A DNA stretch of 64,000 nt from Mycolicibacterium komanii (GCF_001050035.1 NZ_CVTA01000064.1:62001-126000); one strand, 5' to 3'. Positions 1 through 9,880 are shown, numbered from the stretch's first letter. Notes: a model not told the origin generated them from the letters alone. Translations and numbers: made by a program.

Positions 1-463
1 GGGCCACCTCGTCCTCGCCCGCCTCGCCGTCCTTCTTGATGCGGTGCAACTCCTCCATGGCCTTGCGGCGGATGTTACGCACCGCGACCTTGGCGTCCTC
101 GCCCTTGGCCTTGGCCTGCTTGACCAGATCGCGGCGACGCTCCTCGGTGAGCTGCGGAATGGCGACGCGGATGACGTTGCCGTCGTTGGTGGGGTTCACG
201 CCGAGATCGGAGTTGCGGATCGCATCCTCGATGTGGCGCAGCTGGTTGGCCTCATAGGGCTTGATCACCACCAGCCTGGCCTCGGGCACGTTGATGCTCG
301 ACAGCTGCGTGATCGGCGTCGGTGACCCGTAGTAGTCGACGTTGACGCGGGCGAACATCGCCGGGTTGGCGCGACCGGTGCGGATGGAGGACAGGTCGTC
401 GCGTGCGACCGACACCGCCTTCTCCATCTTCTCCTCGGCATCGAAGAGGGTTTCGTCGATCAC
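1..463 (-). CDS. frr: Ribosome recycling factor, 3' end cut by the window
   Basis: Ribosome recycling factor splits post-termination 70S ribosomes together with EF-G. The 154 visible codons begin [17 protein letters not shown] and include the family segment SIRTGRANP and the late stretch [17 protein letters not shown]. About 30 C-terminal residues lie beyond base 1, since the family is near 185 aa. The start is a GTG at 463, chosen because AAGGAG lies about 7 bases upstream and the N-terminus matches the family. It follows pyrH on the same strand after a 72-base gap, as in M. tuberculosis (Rv2883c-Rv2882c), so co-transcription is likely. Identification is secure; only the truncation is caused by the window edge. 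Confidence 0.96.
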   Translation of the reverse strand, partial: MIDETLFDAEEKMEKAVSVARDDLSSIRTGRANPAMFARVNVDYYGSPTPITQLSSINVPEARLVVIKPYEANQLRHIEDAIRNSDLGVNPTNDGNVIRVAIPQLTEERRRDLVKQAKAKGEDAKVAVRNIRRKAMEELHRIKKDGEAGEDEVA

Positions 464-535
464 GTCCTTCTCCTTCGTCTGTGCGCGTCGGTCACTCCTC
501 GCGCGTACGCATCCGCAAACGCCCGCGCACGTGTG

Positions 536-1318
536 TCAGGTGGTGACCAGTGTTCCGATCTTCTCACCCGCGACCGCCCGCGCGATATTGCCGTCCGTGA
601 GCAGGTTGAACACCAGGATCGGCATGCCGTTGTCCATGCAGAGGCTGAACGCGGTCGCATCGGCGACCTTCAGGCCGCGGTCGATCACCTCGCGGTGGCT
701 GATCGCGGTGAGCAGTTCGGCGTCGGGGTCCTGGCGCGGGTCGGCGGTGAACACACCGTCGACGGCCTTGGCCATGAGCACCACTTCGGCGCCGATCTCG
801 AGCGCGCGCTGTGCGGCGGTGGTGTCGGTGGAGAAATAGGGCAGGCCCATGCCGGCCCCGAAGATCACGACGCGGCCCTTTTCGAGGTGCCGAACGGCCC
901 GCAGCGGGATGTACGGCTCGGCGACCTGGCCCATGGTGATGGCAGTCTGCACCCGCGTCGCGATGCCTTCCTTCTCCAGGAAGTCCTGCAGCGCCAGGCT
1001 GTTCATCACGGTGCCGAGCATGCCCATGTAGTCGCTGCGGGTGCGCTCCATACCGCGCTGCTGCAACTGAGCGCCGCGGAAGAAGTTGCCCCCGCCGATG
1101 ACCACGGCGACCTGTACGCCGCTGCGGACTACTTCGGCGATCTGGCGCGCCACCAGGTGTACGACGTCCGGGTCGAGGCCCACTTCCCCACCGCCGAACA
1201 TCTCACCGCCCAGCTTGAGCAGCACCCTGCTGTACATGGGACGGATGGAACCTGACGCGGCGCCGTTGGGACTTGTCGAGTCCGGAGCCGCCTGACCGGC
1301 GACATTGGGGTCCGCCAT
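536..1318 (-). CDS. pyrH: UMP kinase (uridylate kinase)
   Basis: PyrH phosphorylates UMP to UDP with ATP in pyrimidine nucleotide synthesis; it is a cytosolic hexamer of the amino-acid-kinase fold. The 260-aa protein has the N-terminal nucleotide-binding segment [13 protein letters not shown] (about residues 30-42), the glycine-rich [11 protein letters not shown] (about 71-81), and a late segment [14 protein letters not shown] typical of the family. The first 27 residues are a low-complexity Ser/Pro/Ala extension like that of mycobacterial PyrH, so the ATG at 1318 is kept, though an internal Met before [10 protein letters not shown] is possible. It is followed by frr. Nothing is missing from the core. 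Confidence 0.96.
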   Translation of the reverse strand: MADPNVAGQAAPDSTSPNGAASGSIRPMYSRVLLKLGGEMFGGGEVGLDPDVVHLVARQIAEVVRSGVQVAVVIGGGNFFRGAQLQQRGMERTRSDYMGMLGTVMNSLALQDFLEKEGIATRVQTAITMGQVAEPYIPLRAVRHLEKGRVVIFGAGMGLPYFSTDTTAAQRALEIGAEVVLMAKAVDGVFTADPRQDPDAELLTAISHREVIDRGLKVADATAFSLCMDNGMPILVFNLLTDGNIARAVAGEKIGTLVTT

Positions 1319-1405
1319 CCGACTCCTTACGGGTCTTCGCTGAGATCCCCCTCATCCTGCCTCATGGGCGGCGCCGCGGCGGCGAGTGGGTCGCGACTCG
1401 CCGAA

Positions 1406-2111
<706 letters not shown>

Positions 2112-2130
2112 ATGTCAATATAGTTGACAT
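2112..2130. promoter_or_regulatory. Palindromic operator 2, overlapping the marR start codon
   Basis: ATGTCAA-TATAG-TTGACAT is a perfect inverted repeat with 7-bp arms. It abuts operator 1, shares the core GTCAA/TTGAC (compare ATCAAC/GTTGAT), and its last two bases are the first two of the marR ATG. This placement fits autorepression and suggests that the marR transcript has little or no leader. Function is inferred. Confidence 0.68.
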
Positions 2131-2554
2131 GAATGGGCCGCTCGAGGATCAGCCGCTGGGCTTTCTGCTGTCCCGGGTGGCCAAGGCGCTGCGTGCCGAG
2201 GTCACGTCGACGGTCCTCGAACCCCTCGGCGTCGCGTTCCCCCAGTACTTGTGCATGCGGATCCTGTCGCAGCACGAGGGGCGGTCGAACGCCGAACTGG
2301 CCCGCGACTTCAACGTCTCGCCGCAGGCGATGAACATGGTGCTGCGCGGCCTTGAGGACCGCGGGCTGGTGGCGCGGCCCGCGAGCGTGTCGTCGGGCCG
2401 CTCGCTGCCTGCTCAACTCACTCGCGAGGGCCGGGAGTTGTTGAAGCGCACCGATTCCGGCGTCCGCGCGGCCGAGCGCAAGTTGATGGCGAATCTGACG
2501 CAGCGCCAGCAGCGGGAGTTCAAACACATTCTCGCGGCGCTCGGTACCGACTAG
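2129..2554 (+). CDS. MarR-family transcriptional regulator, Rv2887-like
   Basis: A 141-aa winged-helix regulator. The HTH region is RSNAELARDFNVSPQAMNMV (about residues 51-70) and the wing segment RGLVARPASVSSGRSLP follows. From memory these stretches and the C-terminal LTQRQQREFKHIL match M. tuberculosis Rv2887, which sits at the same place upstream of amiC and represses the unlinked methyltransferase gene Rv0560c. Here the presumed target gene is the divergent neighbour. The ATG at 2129 is chosen because upstream in-frame sequence runs through the operators and into the other gene's antisense. There is no clear ribosome binding site, consistent with leaderless translation. Ligands are unknown; salicylate-like aromatics are plausible by analogy. 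Confidence 0.9.
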   Translation: MNGPLEDQPLGFLLSRVAKALRAEVTSTVLEPLGVAFPQYLCMRILSQHEGRSNAELARDFNVSPQAMNMVLRGLEDRGLVARPASVSSGRSLPAQLTREGRELLKRTDSGVRAAERKLMANLTQRQQREFKHILAALGTD

Positions 2555-2557
2555 AAC

Positions 2558-2579
2558 TGAACGTCGTTAATAACGTTCA
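2558..2579. repeat. Inverted repeat after marR
   Basis: TGAACGT and ACGTTCA form 7-bp arms around an 8-base AT-rich spacer, starting 4 bases after the marR stop codon and followed at once by an AT-rich run ending in five Ts. It could be a weak intrinsic terminator for marR or an operator for the ureohydrolase gene about 80 bases downstream. The sequence does not decide between these. Confidence 0.4.
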
Positions 2580-2659
2580 CGATAATTTTTGCGAGAACCC
2601 AAGTCGGCCTTACCCGCCACGGTTAAGCTTGCACGGCCCGCGAGGAGAGGATCGCGCCC

Positions 2660-3637
2660 ATGAGCTTCACTCCCAGCGCCGAAGAGGCAGTGCATCTGCT
2701 CGAAGGCTACTTCTACTGGAGTGGGTTCCCGAAGTTGCTGGGCTGCGAGATCGAAACAGACTTCACCAAGGCCGACATCGCGTTGGTGGGGCTACCTCTG
2801 GCGGTCAATCCGGTCGAACGGACCCAGTACCTCGGCCCACGCGCCGTCCGCCACCGATCGCAGGCCTACCACCGCGGTCACCGCGAGTTCGGCATCAATC
2901 CCTTTGAGCTGGCCCGGATCCGCGATTTCGGGGACGTGCCGATTCCCACCCCCACGTTGGCCGATCAAGCGGTACTCGACATCGAGATGTTCTACGCGCG
3001 AATGGATGCCGCCGGAGTTCTTCCGTTCACGATCGGCGGCGACCACGCGTGCACCCTGCCGGTGCTGCGGGCCATCGCCGGCCCGAACTCGCGGCGCAAG
3101 GGGCCGGTCGGCATCATCCATTTCGACTCGCACACCGACACATACGGTGATTCGGCGGGCGTACATTGCCACGCCGGTAATGGCTTCCGGATCGGCAACG
3201 AAGAGGGATTGATCGATCCATCCCGGTATGTGCACGTCGGGCTCAACGGTCCGATGGTGCATCCGAACATGGACGACTATTCCAAGGAAGCCGGTTACCG
3301 GTTGCTGTCCCTCGACGAAATCGAGGAGATCGGAATAGCCGCCGCAACGCGGGAGATTCGCGACGTGGTGGGAGACGGACCGGTGTACGTGACAGTGGAT
3401 CTGGATGTGCTGACACTGAGCGATGCGCCTGCGGTGGCCGACCCGGAGGCCGGCGGATTGACGATGCGGGCGATGCAGAAGATCTTGCGCAGTTTCCGCG
3501 GCATGGACATCGTCGGCGGCGACATAGTGTGCTTCGTGCCCCATCTCGATCCATCGCAGATCACGGCCCTACACATCAGCGCGATCATGCATGAGATCGT
3601 GACAGTGATGGCCGAGGGCGTGGCCAAGAAGCGATAG
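2660..3637 (+). CDS. Ureohydrolase family enzyme (agmatinase-like)
   Basis: A 325-aa member of the arginase/agmatinase superfamily, which hydrolyses guanidino compounds to urea plus an amine at a di-manganese centre. Metal-ligand segments are visible: GGDH (about residue 123), IIHFDSHTDTY (about 145, the usual DAHxD written as DSHTD) and VDLDVL (about 247), with the late DPEAGG loop about 15 residues on. Substrate could be agmatine, guanidinobutyrate, guanidinopropionate or another guanidine; the motif set alone does not say. The ATG at 2660 has GAGGAGAGG about 10 bases upstream. It is followed at 52 bases by a glycerate kinase gene on the same strand; no functional link is evident. Confidence 0.82.
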   Translation: MSFTPSAEEAVHLLEGYFYWSGFPKLLGCEIETDFTKADIALVGLPLAVNPVERTQYLGPRAVRHRSQAYHRGHREFGINPFELARIRDFGDVPIPTPTLADQAVLDIEMFYARMDAAGVLPFTIGGDHACTLPVLRAIAGPNSRRKGPVGIIHFDSHTDTYGDSAGVHCHAGNGFRIGNEEGLIDPSRYVHVGLNGPMVHPNMDDYSKEAGYRLLSLDEIEEIGIAAATREIRDVVGDGPVYVTVDLDVLTLSDAPAVADPEAGGLTMRAMQKILRSFRGMDIVGGDIVCFVPHLDPSQITALHISAIMHEIVTVMAEGVAKKR

Positions 3638-3689
3638 CACCGTCTCTCGGTGGCAGCAGAACCGACAGTGTGGTCAACTGTGGCCAGCG

Positions 3690-4811
3690 ATGAAGATAGT
3701 CCTGGCACCTGACTCATTCAAGGAGTCGATGACCGCGTCCGAAGCGGTCGCCGCGATGAGGGCCGGCGTCGCGGCCGCTCGGCCGGACGCCGAGGTCGTC
3801 GGGGTGCCGATGGCCGACGGCGGCGAAGGCACCGTCGACGCCGTCGTCGATGCGTTGCACGGCGAGCACGTCGAGGTGCCCGTGGCCGATGCACTCGGCC
3901 GCACCGTCACCGCGCGGTACGGCTATGTGCCCCTGCGCCAGTTGGCGGTGATCGAAATGGCGGCGGCGGCAGGGCTCGAGCTCATCGCACCCGAGGAACG
4001 AAACATCCTGTCCGCGAGCACATTCGGAGTGGGTCAGCTCATCCTCGCGGCTCTCGACCGCGGCGCCGAGGACTTCCTGGTGGGCCTGGGCGGATCGGCC
4101 ACCAACGACGGCGGAACGGGCATGCTCACGGCGCTGGGCGCGGCGTTCCTCGACGCCGACGGGAAGCCCCTGGCGCCCGGCGGCGGGGATCTCGAGCACC
4201 TGGAGCGCATCGATATGGCCGGGCTGGATCCGCGCCTTCGCGAGGTCCGGATCCGGGTGGCCTCCGACGTCACCGCACCGTTGTTGGGCCCCAGCGGTGC
4301 GACCGCGGTGTTCGGCCCGCAGAAGGGGGCCGGGCCCGACGACGTCACGCGACTCGAGGCGGGTTTGTCCCGACTGGCCGCCGTCGCGTCCGCGACACTC
4401 GGCGGCACTCAACCGCAGCGACCCGGCGCGGGCGCGGCGGGCGGCATGGGGTTCGCGCTCGTCGAATTCCTCGGTGCGGTAAGCAGACCCGGTGTCGAGG
4501 AGGTGGCCGAAACCGTCGGCCTGGAGCGGGTGCTGCTCGGCGCCGACTGGGTGTTCACCGGCGAGGGAAGCGTCGACGCTCAGACCGTCATGGGCAAGAC
4601 CCCGTACGGCGTCGCTCGGGCGGCGGTGCGCGTGGGGGCCCGTGTGGTCATCTTCGCCGGCCGGGTTGCTCCCGATGCCGCGGTGCTGCTCGACCACGGC
4701 GTCGAGCGACTCGTCGCGATCACCGCCGACGGCACCCCCATCGAGCAGGCCCTCCGGGAGGGTGCCCAGTCGCTCACCCGCGCCACCGCCGAGGTATGCC
4801 GCTCCCTCTAG
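3690..4811 (+). CDS. Glycerate kinase
   Basis: A 373-aa member of the GarK/GlxK-type glycerate kinase family, which phosphorylates D-glycerate with ATP and feeds C2/C3 acids into glycolysis. The N-terminus MKIVLAPDSFKESMTA is the family signature; PMADGGEGTVDAVV (about residues 40-53) and the glycine-rich GLGGSATNDGGTGML (about 131-145) mark substrate and nucleotide sites, and VFTGEGSVDAQT lies near the C-terminus. Length is normal. The ATG at 3690 aligns with the family start. Its stop overlaps the convergent amiC stop by 4 bases (CTAG), so both transcripts end in opposing coding sequence. Confidence 0.93.
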   Translation: MKIVLAPDSFKESMTASEAVAAMRAGVAAARPDAEVVGVPMADGGEGTVDAVVDALHGEHVEVPVADALGRTVTARYGYVPLRQLAVIEMAAAAGLELIAPEERNILSASTFGVGQLILAALDRGAEDFLVGLGGSATNDGGTGMLTALGAAFLDADGKPLAPGGGDLEHLERIDMAGLDPRLREVRIRVASDVTAPLLGPSGATAVFGPQKGAGPDDVTRLEAGLSRLAAVASATLGGTQPQRPGAGAAGGMGFALVEFLGAVSRPGVEEVAETVGLERVLLGADWVFTGEGSVDAQTVMGKTPYGVARAAVRVGARVVIFAGRVAPDAAVLLDHGVERLVAITADGTPIEQALREGAQSLTRATAEVCRSL

Positions 4812-6217
4812 CGCGGGTCCTGAATGCGCTTGAACGGACGCGCTTCCTCGAGTTCGTAGGCCAACTCGAGCAGCCGGCGCTCCTGGCCCACGGGCGCGGC
4901 GAACATCATGCCGACCGGAAGCCCGGACGCAGACTCGGCGAGCGGCAGCGAGATCGCCGGCTCCCCCGTGGCGTTCTGCAGCGGAGTGAACGCCACCCAT
5001 TCGATGAGCCGGTCGATGATCGTCTGGTAGTCCTGCGTCGGGTCGAGATGTCCGATCGGCGGCGTGACGTCGGCGAGCGTCGGGGTCAGCACGACGTCAT
5101 GCTCGTCGGTGACGCGCGAGGTGATCCGGCGGGTGCGCGACAACCGCGCGATCGCCGTCGGCAACCGGTGCAGATTCCGCGACGCGTGACGGTCGAGGCC
5201 GAGCGTGAGGTTGTCCAGGCGCGCGCGGTCGAAGTTCGGCCCCAACGTGCGGCCGCTGCGCACCAACGCGAACGCCAGGAACGACCAGTAGAGCAGGAAG
5301 TCGTTCATGAAGTGCGACGGCACGGGATTGTCGATCACCGTGACCCGATGCCCCAGTTCCTCGAGCAGCGCGGCGTTCTTCAGTGTCAGCTCGCGCACCT
5401 CGGGGCTCGCCTCGCGTGAGATCGACTGCGTGCACACCGCGATTCGCAGCCGCTGGGTCCCGGGCAGCGTGACATCGCCGATCGCGGGCAACCGCGGATT
5501 GCGGTGCACCCGCTCGATCTCGCGGTAGAACGCCGCGGTGTCGCGCACCGACCGGGTGACGGCGCCGTTGGCGACGATGCGAAGCGGCATCTGCCGCAGC
5601 TTCTTGTCAAGCGGCAGCCGACCGCGAGACGGCTTGAGACCCACTAAACCGTTGCAGGAGGCGGGAATTCGGATCGACCCGCCACCGTCGTTGGCATGCG
5701 CGATCGGTACCACCCCGGCGGCGACGAACGCCGCGGAACCCGACGACGATGCGCCCGCGGTGTGCTCGGGATTCCAGGGATTGCGCACGGGGCCGATGCG
5801 GGAATGCTCGGCAGAGGCGCTGAAGCCGAATTCGGACATCTGCGTTTTGCCGATCGGCGCGAGGCCCGTCGCGAGGAACGAGCGCGCGAAGTCGCCGTGC
5901 CCCCGCTCCGGGCGCGGGTCCCAGGCGTCGGTGCCATTCATGGTCGGCATCCCGGCGACCGCCACATTGTCCTTCAGGAACGACGGCACCCCGTTGAAGT
6001 AGCCGCCGTAGGGATGTGGATCTGCGGCGCGGCTGCGCGCCTGATCGAACGCCTCGTAGGCCAACCCGTTCAGCGACGGGTTGACGGCCTCCGTACGGGC
6101 GATCGCGGCCTCGACCAGTTCCGCACGCGACACCGCGCCCGACTGCAACGCCTCCACCAGCGCGACGGCGTCGAGATCGCCGAGGGCGTCGTCACCGAAG
6201 GTACTAATGCGACCCAT
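4808..6217 (-). CDS. amiC: Amidase (amidase signature family), AmiC-like
   Basis: An amidase-signature hydrolase of 469 aa, placed downstream of tsf as is Rv2888c (amiC) in M. tuberculosis. The Ser-cisSer-Lys triad is readable: Lys in FLKDNV (about residue 78), the Ser-rich loop AGASSSGSAAF (about 154) and DGGGSIRIPAS (about 177). The start is taken as the ATG at 6217 (MGRISTFGDDALGDLDAVAL), because the 16 residues upstream in frame are Arg/Trp-rich and run toward the palindrome at 6267. It is not a clear GatA, since no gatB/C partner is near. The amide substrate is unknown. Confidence 0.88.
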   Translation of the reverse strand: MGRISTFGDDALGDLDAVALVEALQSGAVSRAELVEAAIARTEAVNPSLNGLAYEAFDQARSRAADPHPYGGYFNGVPSFLKDNVAVAGMPTMNGTDAWDPRPERGHGDFARSFLATGLAPIGKTQMSEFGFSASAEHSRIGPVRNPWNPEHTAGASSSGSAAFVAAGVVPIAHANDGGGSIRIPASCNGLVGLKPSRGRLPLDKKLRQMPLRIVANGAVTRSVRDTAAFYREIERVHRNPRLPAIGDVTLPGTQRLRIAVCTQSISREASPEVRELTLKNAALLEELGHRVTVIDNPVPSHFMNDFLLYWSFLAFALVRSGRTLGPNFDRARLDNLTLGLDRHASRNLHRLPTAIARLSRTRRITSRVTDEHDVVLTPTLADVTPPIGHLDPTQDYQTIIDRLIEWVAFTPLQNATGEPAISLPLAESASGLPVGMMFAAPVGQERRLLELAYELEEARPFKRIQDPR

Positions 6218-6266
6218 GACGCGACGGTACCAGGCCGTACCGCGTCGTGGGCCCACCCTCCACATG

Positions 6267-6327
6267 CGCGAGCGCTCACCGTTGTACAGATTTCGGCCTT
6301 CCGGCCGGACAACGATGAGCGCTCGCG
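6267..6327. terminator. Long palindrome after tsf, candidate terminator or REP-like unit
   Basis: Arms of 19 bases at 6267-6285 and 6309-6327 pair with a single mismatch, and the loop contains a second small palindrome (GGCC-TTCC-GGCC). It begins 10 bases past the tsf stop and lies 50 bases before the amiC start on the same strand. It could terminate the rpsB-tsf transcript or be a dispersed palindromic repeat. There is no U-tract, but mycobacterial terminators often lack one. Confidence 0.55.
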
Positions 6328-6337
6328 GTGGAGACTT

Positions 6338-7153
6338 CTAGGCTTGGCCGACCTCGAAACGAGCGAAGCGCGTCACGGTCACGCCCGCCTCGTCGAGCAG
6401 CGCCTTGACGGTCTTCTTGTTGTCGGACACCGACGGCTGGTCGAGCAGCACGACGTCCTTGTAGAAGCCGGTCACGCGGCCTTCGACGATCTTGGGCAGC
6501 GCCTGCTCGGGCTTGCCCTCGTTGCGGGCGGTCTCCTCGGCGATGCGACGCTCGTTGGCGACGATGTCCTCGGGCACGTCCTCCCGGGTGAGGTACTTGG
6601 CCTTGAGCGCGGCGATCTGCAGCGCGACCGCGTGGGCCGCCTCTTTGTTGCCGCCCTGATACTCCACCAGCACACCGACGGCCGGCGGCAGGTCCGCGGC
6701 ACGCTTGTGCAGGTAGGTCTCGACGGTGCCGTCGAAGTAGGCGACGCGACGCAGCTCGAGCTTCTCCCCGATCTTGGCCGACAGGTCCGCGATCACCTGC
6801 TCGACGGTGGTGTCACCCACCTTGGCGGCCTTCAGCGCGTCGACGTCGTTGGCCTTCGCGGCAGCGGCGGCGGCGACGATCTGGTCGGCGACGGCCTGGA
6901 ACTCCGCGTTCTTGGCGACGAAGTCGGTCTCGGAGTTCAGCTCGATCAGCGCGCCGTCCTTGGCGGCCACCAGGCCCTCGGCGGTCGCGCGCTCGGCGCG
7001 CTTGCCGACGTCCTTGGCGCCCTTGATGCGCAGCAGCTCGACGGCCTTGTCGAAATCGCCGTCGGCCTCGACCAACGCGTTCTTGCTGTCGAGCATGCCG
7101 GCGCCGGTCAGCTCCCGCAGTCGCTTGACGTCGGCGGCGGTGTAGTTGGCCAT
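6338..7153 (-). CDS. tsf: Elongation factor Ts
   Basis: EF-Ts exchanges GDP for GTP on EF-Tu. The 271-aa protein starts [20 protein letters not shown], with the UBA-like N-terminal domain and the signature segment [12 protein letters not shown] (about residue 70), ending in the dimerisation domain. The ATG at 7153 is used; an in-frame upstream extension is antisense-like Pro/Arg sequence inside the rpsB 3' end. Only one base separates the rpsB stop from this start, so translation is probably coupled. Length matches mycobacterial EF-Ts. Confidence 0.97.
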   Translation of the reverse strand: MANYTAADVKRLRELTGAGMLDSKNALVEADGDFDKAVELLRIKGAKDVGKRAERATAEGLVAAKDGALIELNSETDFVAKNAEFQAVADQIVAAAAAAKANDVDALKAAKVGDTTVEQVIADLSAKIGEKLELRRVAYFDGTVETYLHKRAADLPPAVGVLVEYQGGNKEAAHAVALQIAALKAKYLTREDVPEDIVANERRIAEETARNEGKPEQALPKIVEGRVTGFYKDVVLLDQPSVSDNKKTVKALLDEAGVTVTRFARFEVGQA

Positions 7154-7154
7154 A

Positions 7155-8015
7155 TCAGCTCTCCGTGGTTTTCGGTTCGGTCTGGACGTCCGCCTCGGGG
7201 GTGCCGGGCGCGGCACCTGCGGCGGTCGGGGATGCGGTGGCGGTCGCGCCGGCCAGCAGCTCCTGCTCCCACTCGGCGAGCGGCTCGGCGGCCTCGGCGT
7301 CGGGCTTGTCGCCATCGCGGCCCACACCCGCACGGGCCTGCAGGCCCTCGGCGACCGCGGCGGCGATCACCTTGGTCAGCAGCGCGGCCGAACGGATCGC
7401 GTCGTCGTTGCCCGGGATCGGGTAGTCGACGAGGTCGGGATCGCAGTTGGTGTCGAGGATCGCGATGACGGGGATGCCGAGCTTGCGCGCCTCACCGACG
7501 GCGATGTGCTCCTTGTTGGTGTCGACGACCCAGACGGCCGAGGGCACCTTGGCCATGTCGCGGATACCGCCGAGCGAGCGCTCGAGCTTATTCTTCTCGC
7601 GGGTCAGCATCAAGATTTCCTTCTTGGTGCGACCCTCGAACCCGCCGGTCTGCTCCATCGTCTCGAGCTCCTTGAGACGCTGCAGCCGCTTGTGCACGGT
7701 CGAGAAGTTGGTGAGCATGCCGCCCAGCCAGCGCTGGTTCACGTACGGCATGCCGACGCGGGTGGCCTCTTCGGCGATCGACTCCTGCGCCTGCTTCTTG
7801 GTGCCGACGAACATGATCGTCCCACCGTGGGCGACGGTTTCCTTGACGAACTCGTACGCCTTGTCGATGTATGTCAGCGTCTGCTGCAGATCGATGATGT
7901 AGATGCCGTTGCGGTCGGTGAAGATGAACCGCTTCATCTTGGGATTCCAGCGACGGGTCTGATGCCCGAAGTGGGTGCCGCTGTCGAGCAGCTGCTTCAT
8001 GGTTACAACAGCCAT
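7155..8015 (-). CDS. rpsB: 30S ribosomal protein S2
   Basis: S2 of the small ribosomal subunit, 286 aa. It begins [20 protein letters not shown] and carries the family signatures [27 protein letters not shown] and [10 protein letters not shown]. The last 50 or so residues form an Ala/Thr/Pro/Glu-rich tail, common in mycobacterial S2. The ATG at 8015 is chosen because it fits the family; 80 codons further upstream are non-conserved. It is the first gene of the rpsB-tsf operon, with a 293-base leader/promoter region upstream. Confidence 0.97.
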   Translation of the reverse strand: MAVVTMKQLLDSGTHFGHQTRRWNPKMKRFIFTDRNGIYIIDLQQTLTYIDKAYEFVKETVAHGGTIMFVGTKKQAQESIAEEATRVGMPYVNQRWLGGMLTNFSTVHKRLQRLKELETMEQTGGFEGRTKKEILMLTREKNKLERSLGGIRDMAKVPSAVWVVDTNKEHIAVGEARKLGIPVIAILDTNCDPDLVDYPIPGNDDAIRSAALLTKVIAAAVAEGLQARAGVGRDGDKPDAEAAEPLAEWEQELLAGATATASPTAAGAAPGTPEADVQTEPKTTES

Positions 8016-8308
8016 GAGTCCATGGTCCTTTTCGTCGGTTGATGCCGGCGTCGGGTGACGCCGAGCCCTGGTGACTGCTCGGAAGCCAGAACCCGTCCGA
8101 AAGACGGGACCGACGGCATCCGGGATACGACCTAGTGGGACGGGTCGTGCGCAGACACGCGAAGTCAGCCCGCGCAAGCGAGCTGCGGTTAGCAGTTTAC
8201 ACCCTGGACAGGGGTGCTTTTTCCACCCCGATTCCATGCCGAACCGGTTGTCCACAGATCCTCCTCGCGGTCTGGCGCCGGCCGGGCGTGATGCACTGAG
8301 CTGGGGTT
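8016..8308 (-). promoter_or_regulatory. rpsB leader and promoter region
   Basis: A 293-base gene-free stretch between divergent rpsB and the M23 peptidase. It contains two short inverted repeats, CCCGTC-CGAAA-GACGGG at 8092-8108 and an ACGACC/GGTCGT pair near 8126-8147. S2 leaders in many bacteria fold into an autoregulatory RNA, so a leader element is possible, but I cannot match a known S2 leader fold here. Confidence 0.35.
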
Positions 8309-8809
8309 ATGCGTTGGATCGCGCTCATGGCCGCCATCGTGGTGCCCGGGCTCGTGTGGGCGGTGCCCGTCGCCGCACAGGACGGCCGGCTGGCCTGGCC
8401 GCTGCGGCCGCGCCCCGAGGTGACGCGTGGTTTCGACGCCCCCACCCCCAACTGGGAAACCGGGCATCGCGGGGTGGACCTGGCGGCAACGCCCGGTCAG
8501 CGTGTGCTGGCGGCGGCCGACGGCACCGTGGTGTTCGCGGGTGAGCTGGCGGGGCGGTCGGTCGTCTCGGTCGCTCATCCCGGCGGGTTGCGGACCACAT
8601 ACGAACCGGTCCGGGCGACGGTGGTGCGCGGACAGCGCGTCGGTGCGGAGTCGGTGATCGGCGTGCTGGAGGCCGGACATCCCGGCTGCCCGCGGTCGGC
8701 GTGCCTGCACTGGGGCGCGATGTGGGGTCCCGCCTCGCGCGCCGACTACGTCGATCCCCTGGGCCTGGTGGTCACCACCCCGATCCGCCTCAAACCGATC
8801 GCGGGTTGA
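8309..8809 (+). CDS. Secreted M23-family metallopeptidase, Rv2891-like
   Basis: A 166-aa exported LytM/M23 domain protein. Residues 1-23 are a signal peptide ending near VAAQ. The zinc-site segments are HRGVDLAA (about residue 53) and CLHWGAMWG (about 132), where the usual HxH reads CLHW; actinobacterial members often show this form, so lytic activity is uncertain. Such proteins cut, or merely bind, peptidoglycan cross-bridges. Position between rpsB and an LLM oxidoreductase matches Rv2891. It has the M23 domain alone, without coiled coil or LysM. Start at ATG 8309; the ribosome binding site is weak. Confidence 0.85.
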   Translation: MRWIALMAAIVVPGLVWAVPVAAQDGRLAWPLRPRPEVTRGFDAPTPNWETGHRGVDLAATPGQRVLAAADGTVVFAGELAGRSVVSVAHPGGLRTTYEPVRATVVRGQRVGAESVIGVLEAGHPGCPRSACLHWGAMWGPASRADYVDPLGLVVTTPIRLKPIAG

Positions 8810-8820
8810 CCGCCTCTGTC

Positions 8821-8900
8821 GCGCGAGCGTGCGTGTCTGCACACGACACGCCGCCACCTGTCCGCCGTTTGCGCACGCTCGGCCCGCGACGAGCGTGCGC
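8821..8900. repeat. Double palindrome element between M23 gene and LLM oxidoreductase
   Basis: Two perfect hairpins: GCGTGTC-TGCACAC-GACACGC at 8831-8851, and 11-bp arms GCGCACGCTCG/CGAGCGTGCGC at 8871-8900 around an 8-base loop. The sequence CGAGCGTGC occurs at both ends (8824 and 8890), so the whole unit can also fold in alternative ways. It starts 12 bases after the M23 stop and ends 15 bases before the next ATG. It may act as a terminator; its form suggests a dispersed palindromic unit. Confidence 0.6.
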
Positions 8901-8914
8901 CTAACGTCGGAACC

Positions 8915-9880
8915 ATGACCACCGACGCACATCGCTCCCGGCTGCTGCGCTTCGGACTGACTACCGGCCTGCCGCGCACCGGCGAGCAGATGCGGGCGTT
9001 CGCCCGCGCGGTGGAGGCCTGCGGTTTCGACGTGCTGACATTCGCCGACCATCTTGGCCCGCTGGCGCCACCCTTCACCTGCGCCACGGCGGCCGCGATG
9101 GCCACCGAACGACTTCACGTCGGAACGCTGGTGCTCAACAACGACTTCCGGCACCCCGTCGACACGGCAGGCGAAGCAGTCGGACTCGCCCTCGTCTCCG
9201 ATGGGCGGTTCGAACTCGGCATCGGCGCCGGACACATGAAATCCGAATACGACGCCGCAGGAATCCCCTTCGACGGCGGCGGGGTCCGGGTGTCGCGGCT
9301 GGTCGAGGCCGCCGGCGTGCTCCGGGCCCTGCTCGACGGCAATCCGGTCGACGTCGCGGGGCAGCACTACGAAATCCACGCCGACGCAGGCGAATTACTC
9401 CCCGTTCCGCCCACGCGCGTCCCGCTTCTGGTCGGCGGCAACGGAACGCGGGTGCTCCAGCTCGCGGGACGCCTCGCCGACATCGTCGGGCTGGCCGGTT
9501 TCACGCACAACCGTGACGCCACCGAGGTCCGGCTCACCCACTTCGACGACGATGGCCTTGCCGACCGCATCGCGGTGGTGCGGCAAGCCGCGGGCGACCG
9601 CTTCGAACGAATCGAACTCAACGCGCTGATCCAGGCCGTCGTCGTCACCGACAAGCCACGCGAAGCCGCCGAAGAATTGGGATCCGCGCTCGGCGGCATT
9701 TCCCCCGATCGTCTGCTGGCGTCGCCGTTCGTGCTGATCGGCACGCACGAGCAGATGGCCGAACAACTCGCTCAGCGCCAGCATCGGTTCGGCGTGAGTT
9801 ATTGGACCGTGTTCGACGAATTGCCCGGGCGGCCTTCGGCGATGCCGGATATCGCCGAGGTGATCAAGCTGCTGCGTTGA
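8915..9880 (+). CDS. LLM-class F420/flavin-dependent oxidoreductase, Rv2893-like
   Basis: A 321-aa TIM-barrel protein of the luciferase-like monooxygenase family; mycobacterial members usually use coenzyme F420. Visible family segments are the N-terminal RFGLTTGLPRTG, FADHLGPLAPPFT (about residue 43), the central SDGRFELGIGAGHMKSEYDA (about 95-114) and PLLVGGNGTRVL (about 168). The length and the position before xerC match Rv2893. The substrate is not known. Its last 17 bases overlap the convergent alpha/beta-hydrolase gene. Confidence 0.85.
   Translation: MTTDAHRSRLLRFGLTTGLPRTGEQMRAFARAVEACGFDVLTFADHLGPLAPPFTCATAAAMATERLHVGTLVLNNDFRHPVDTAGEAVGLALVSDGRFELGIGAGHMKSEYDAAGIPFDGGGVRVSRLVEAAGVLRALLDGNPVDVAGQHYEIHADAGELLPVPPTRVPLLVGGNGTRVLQLAGRLADIVGLAGFTHNRDATEVRLTHFDDDGLADRIAVVRQAAGDRFERIELNALIQAVVVTDKPREAAEELGSALGGISPDRLLASPFVLIGTHEQMAEQLAQRQHRFGVSYWTVFDELPGRPSAMPDIAEVIKLLR

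Noticed and set aside
533..1255. Open frame opposite pyrH
   Set aside because: An antisense shadow caused by high GC at third positions, with no family character; pyrH is clear.
7154..7333. 60-codon upstream extension of tsf
   Set aside because: Pro/Arg-rich sequence overlapping rps[13 protein letters not shown] is the known EF-Ts start.
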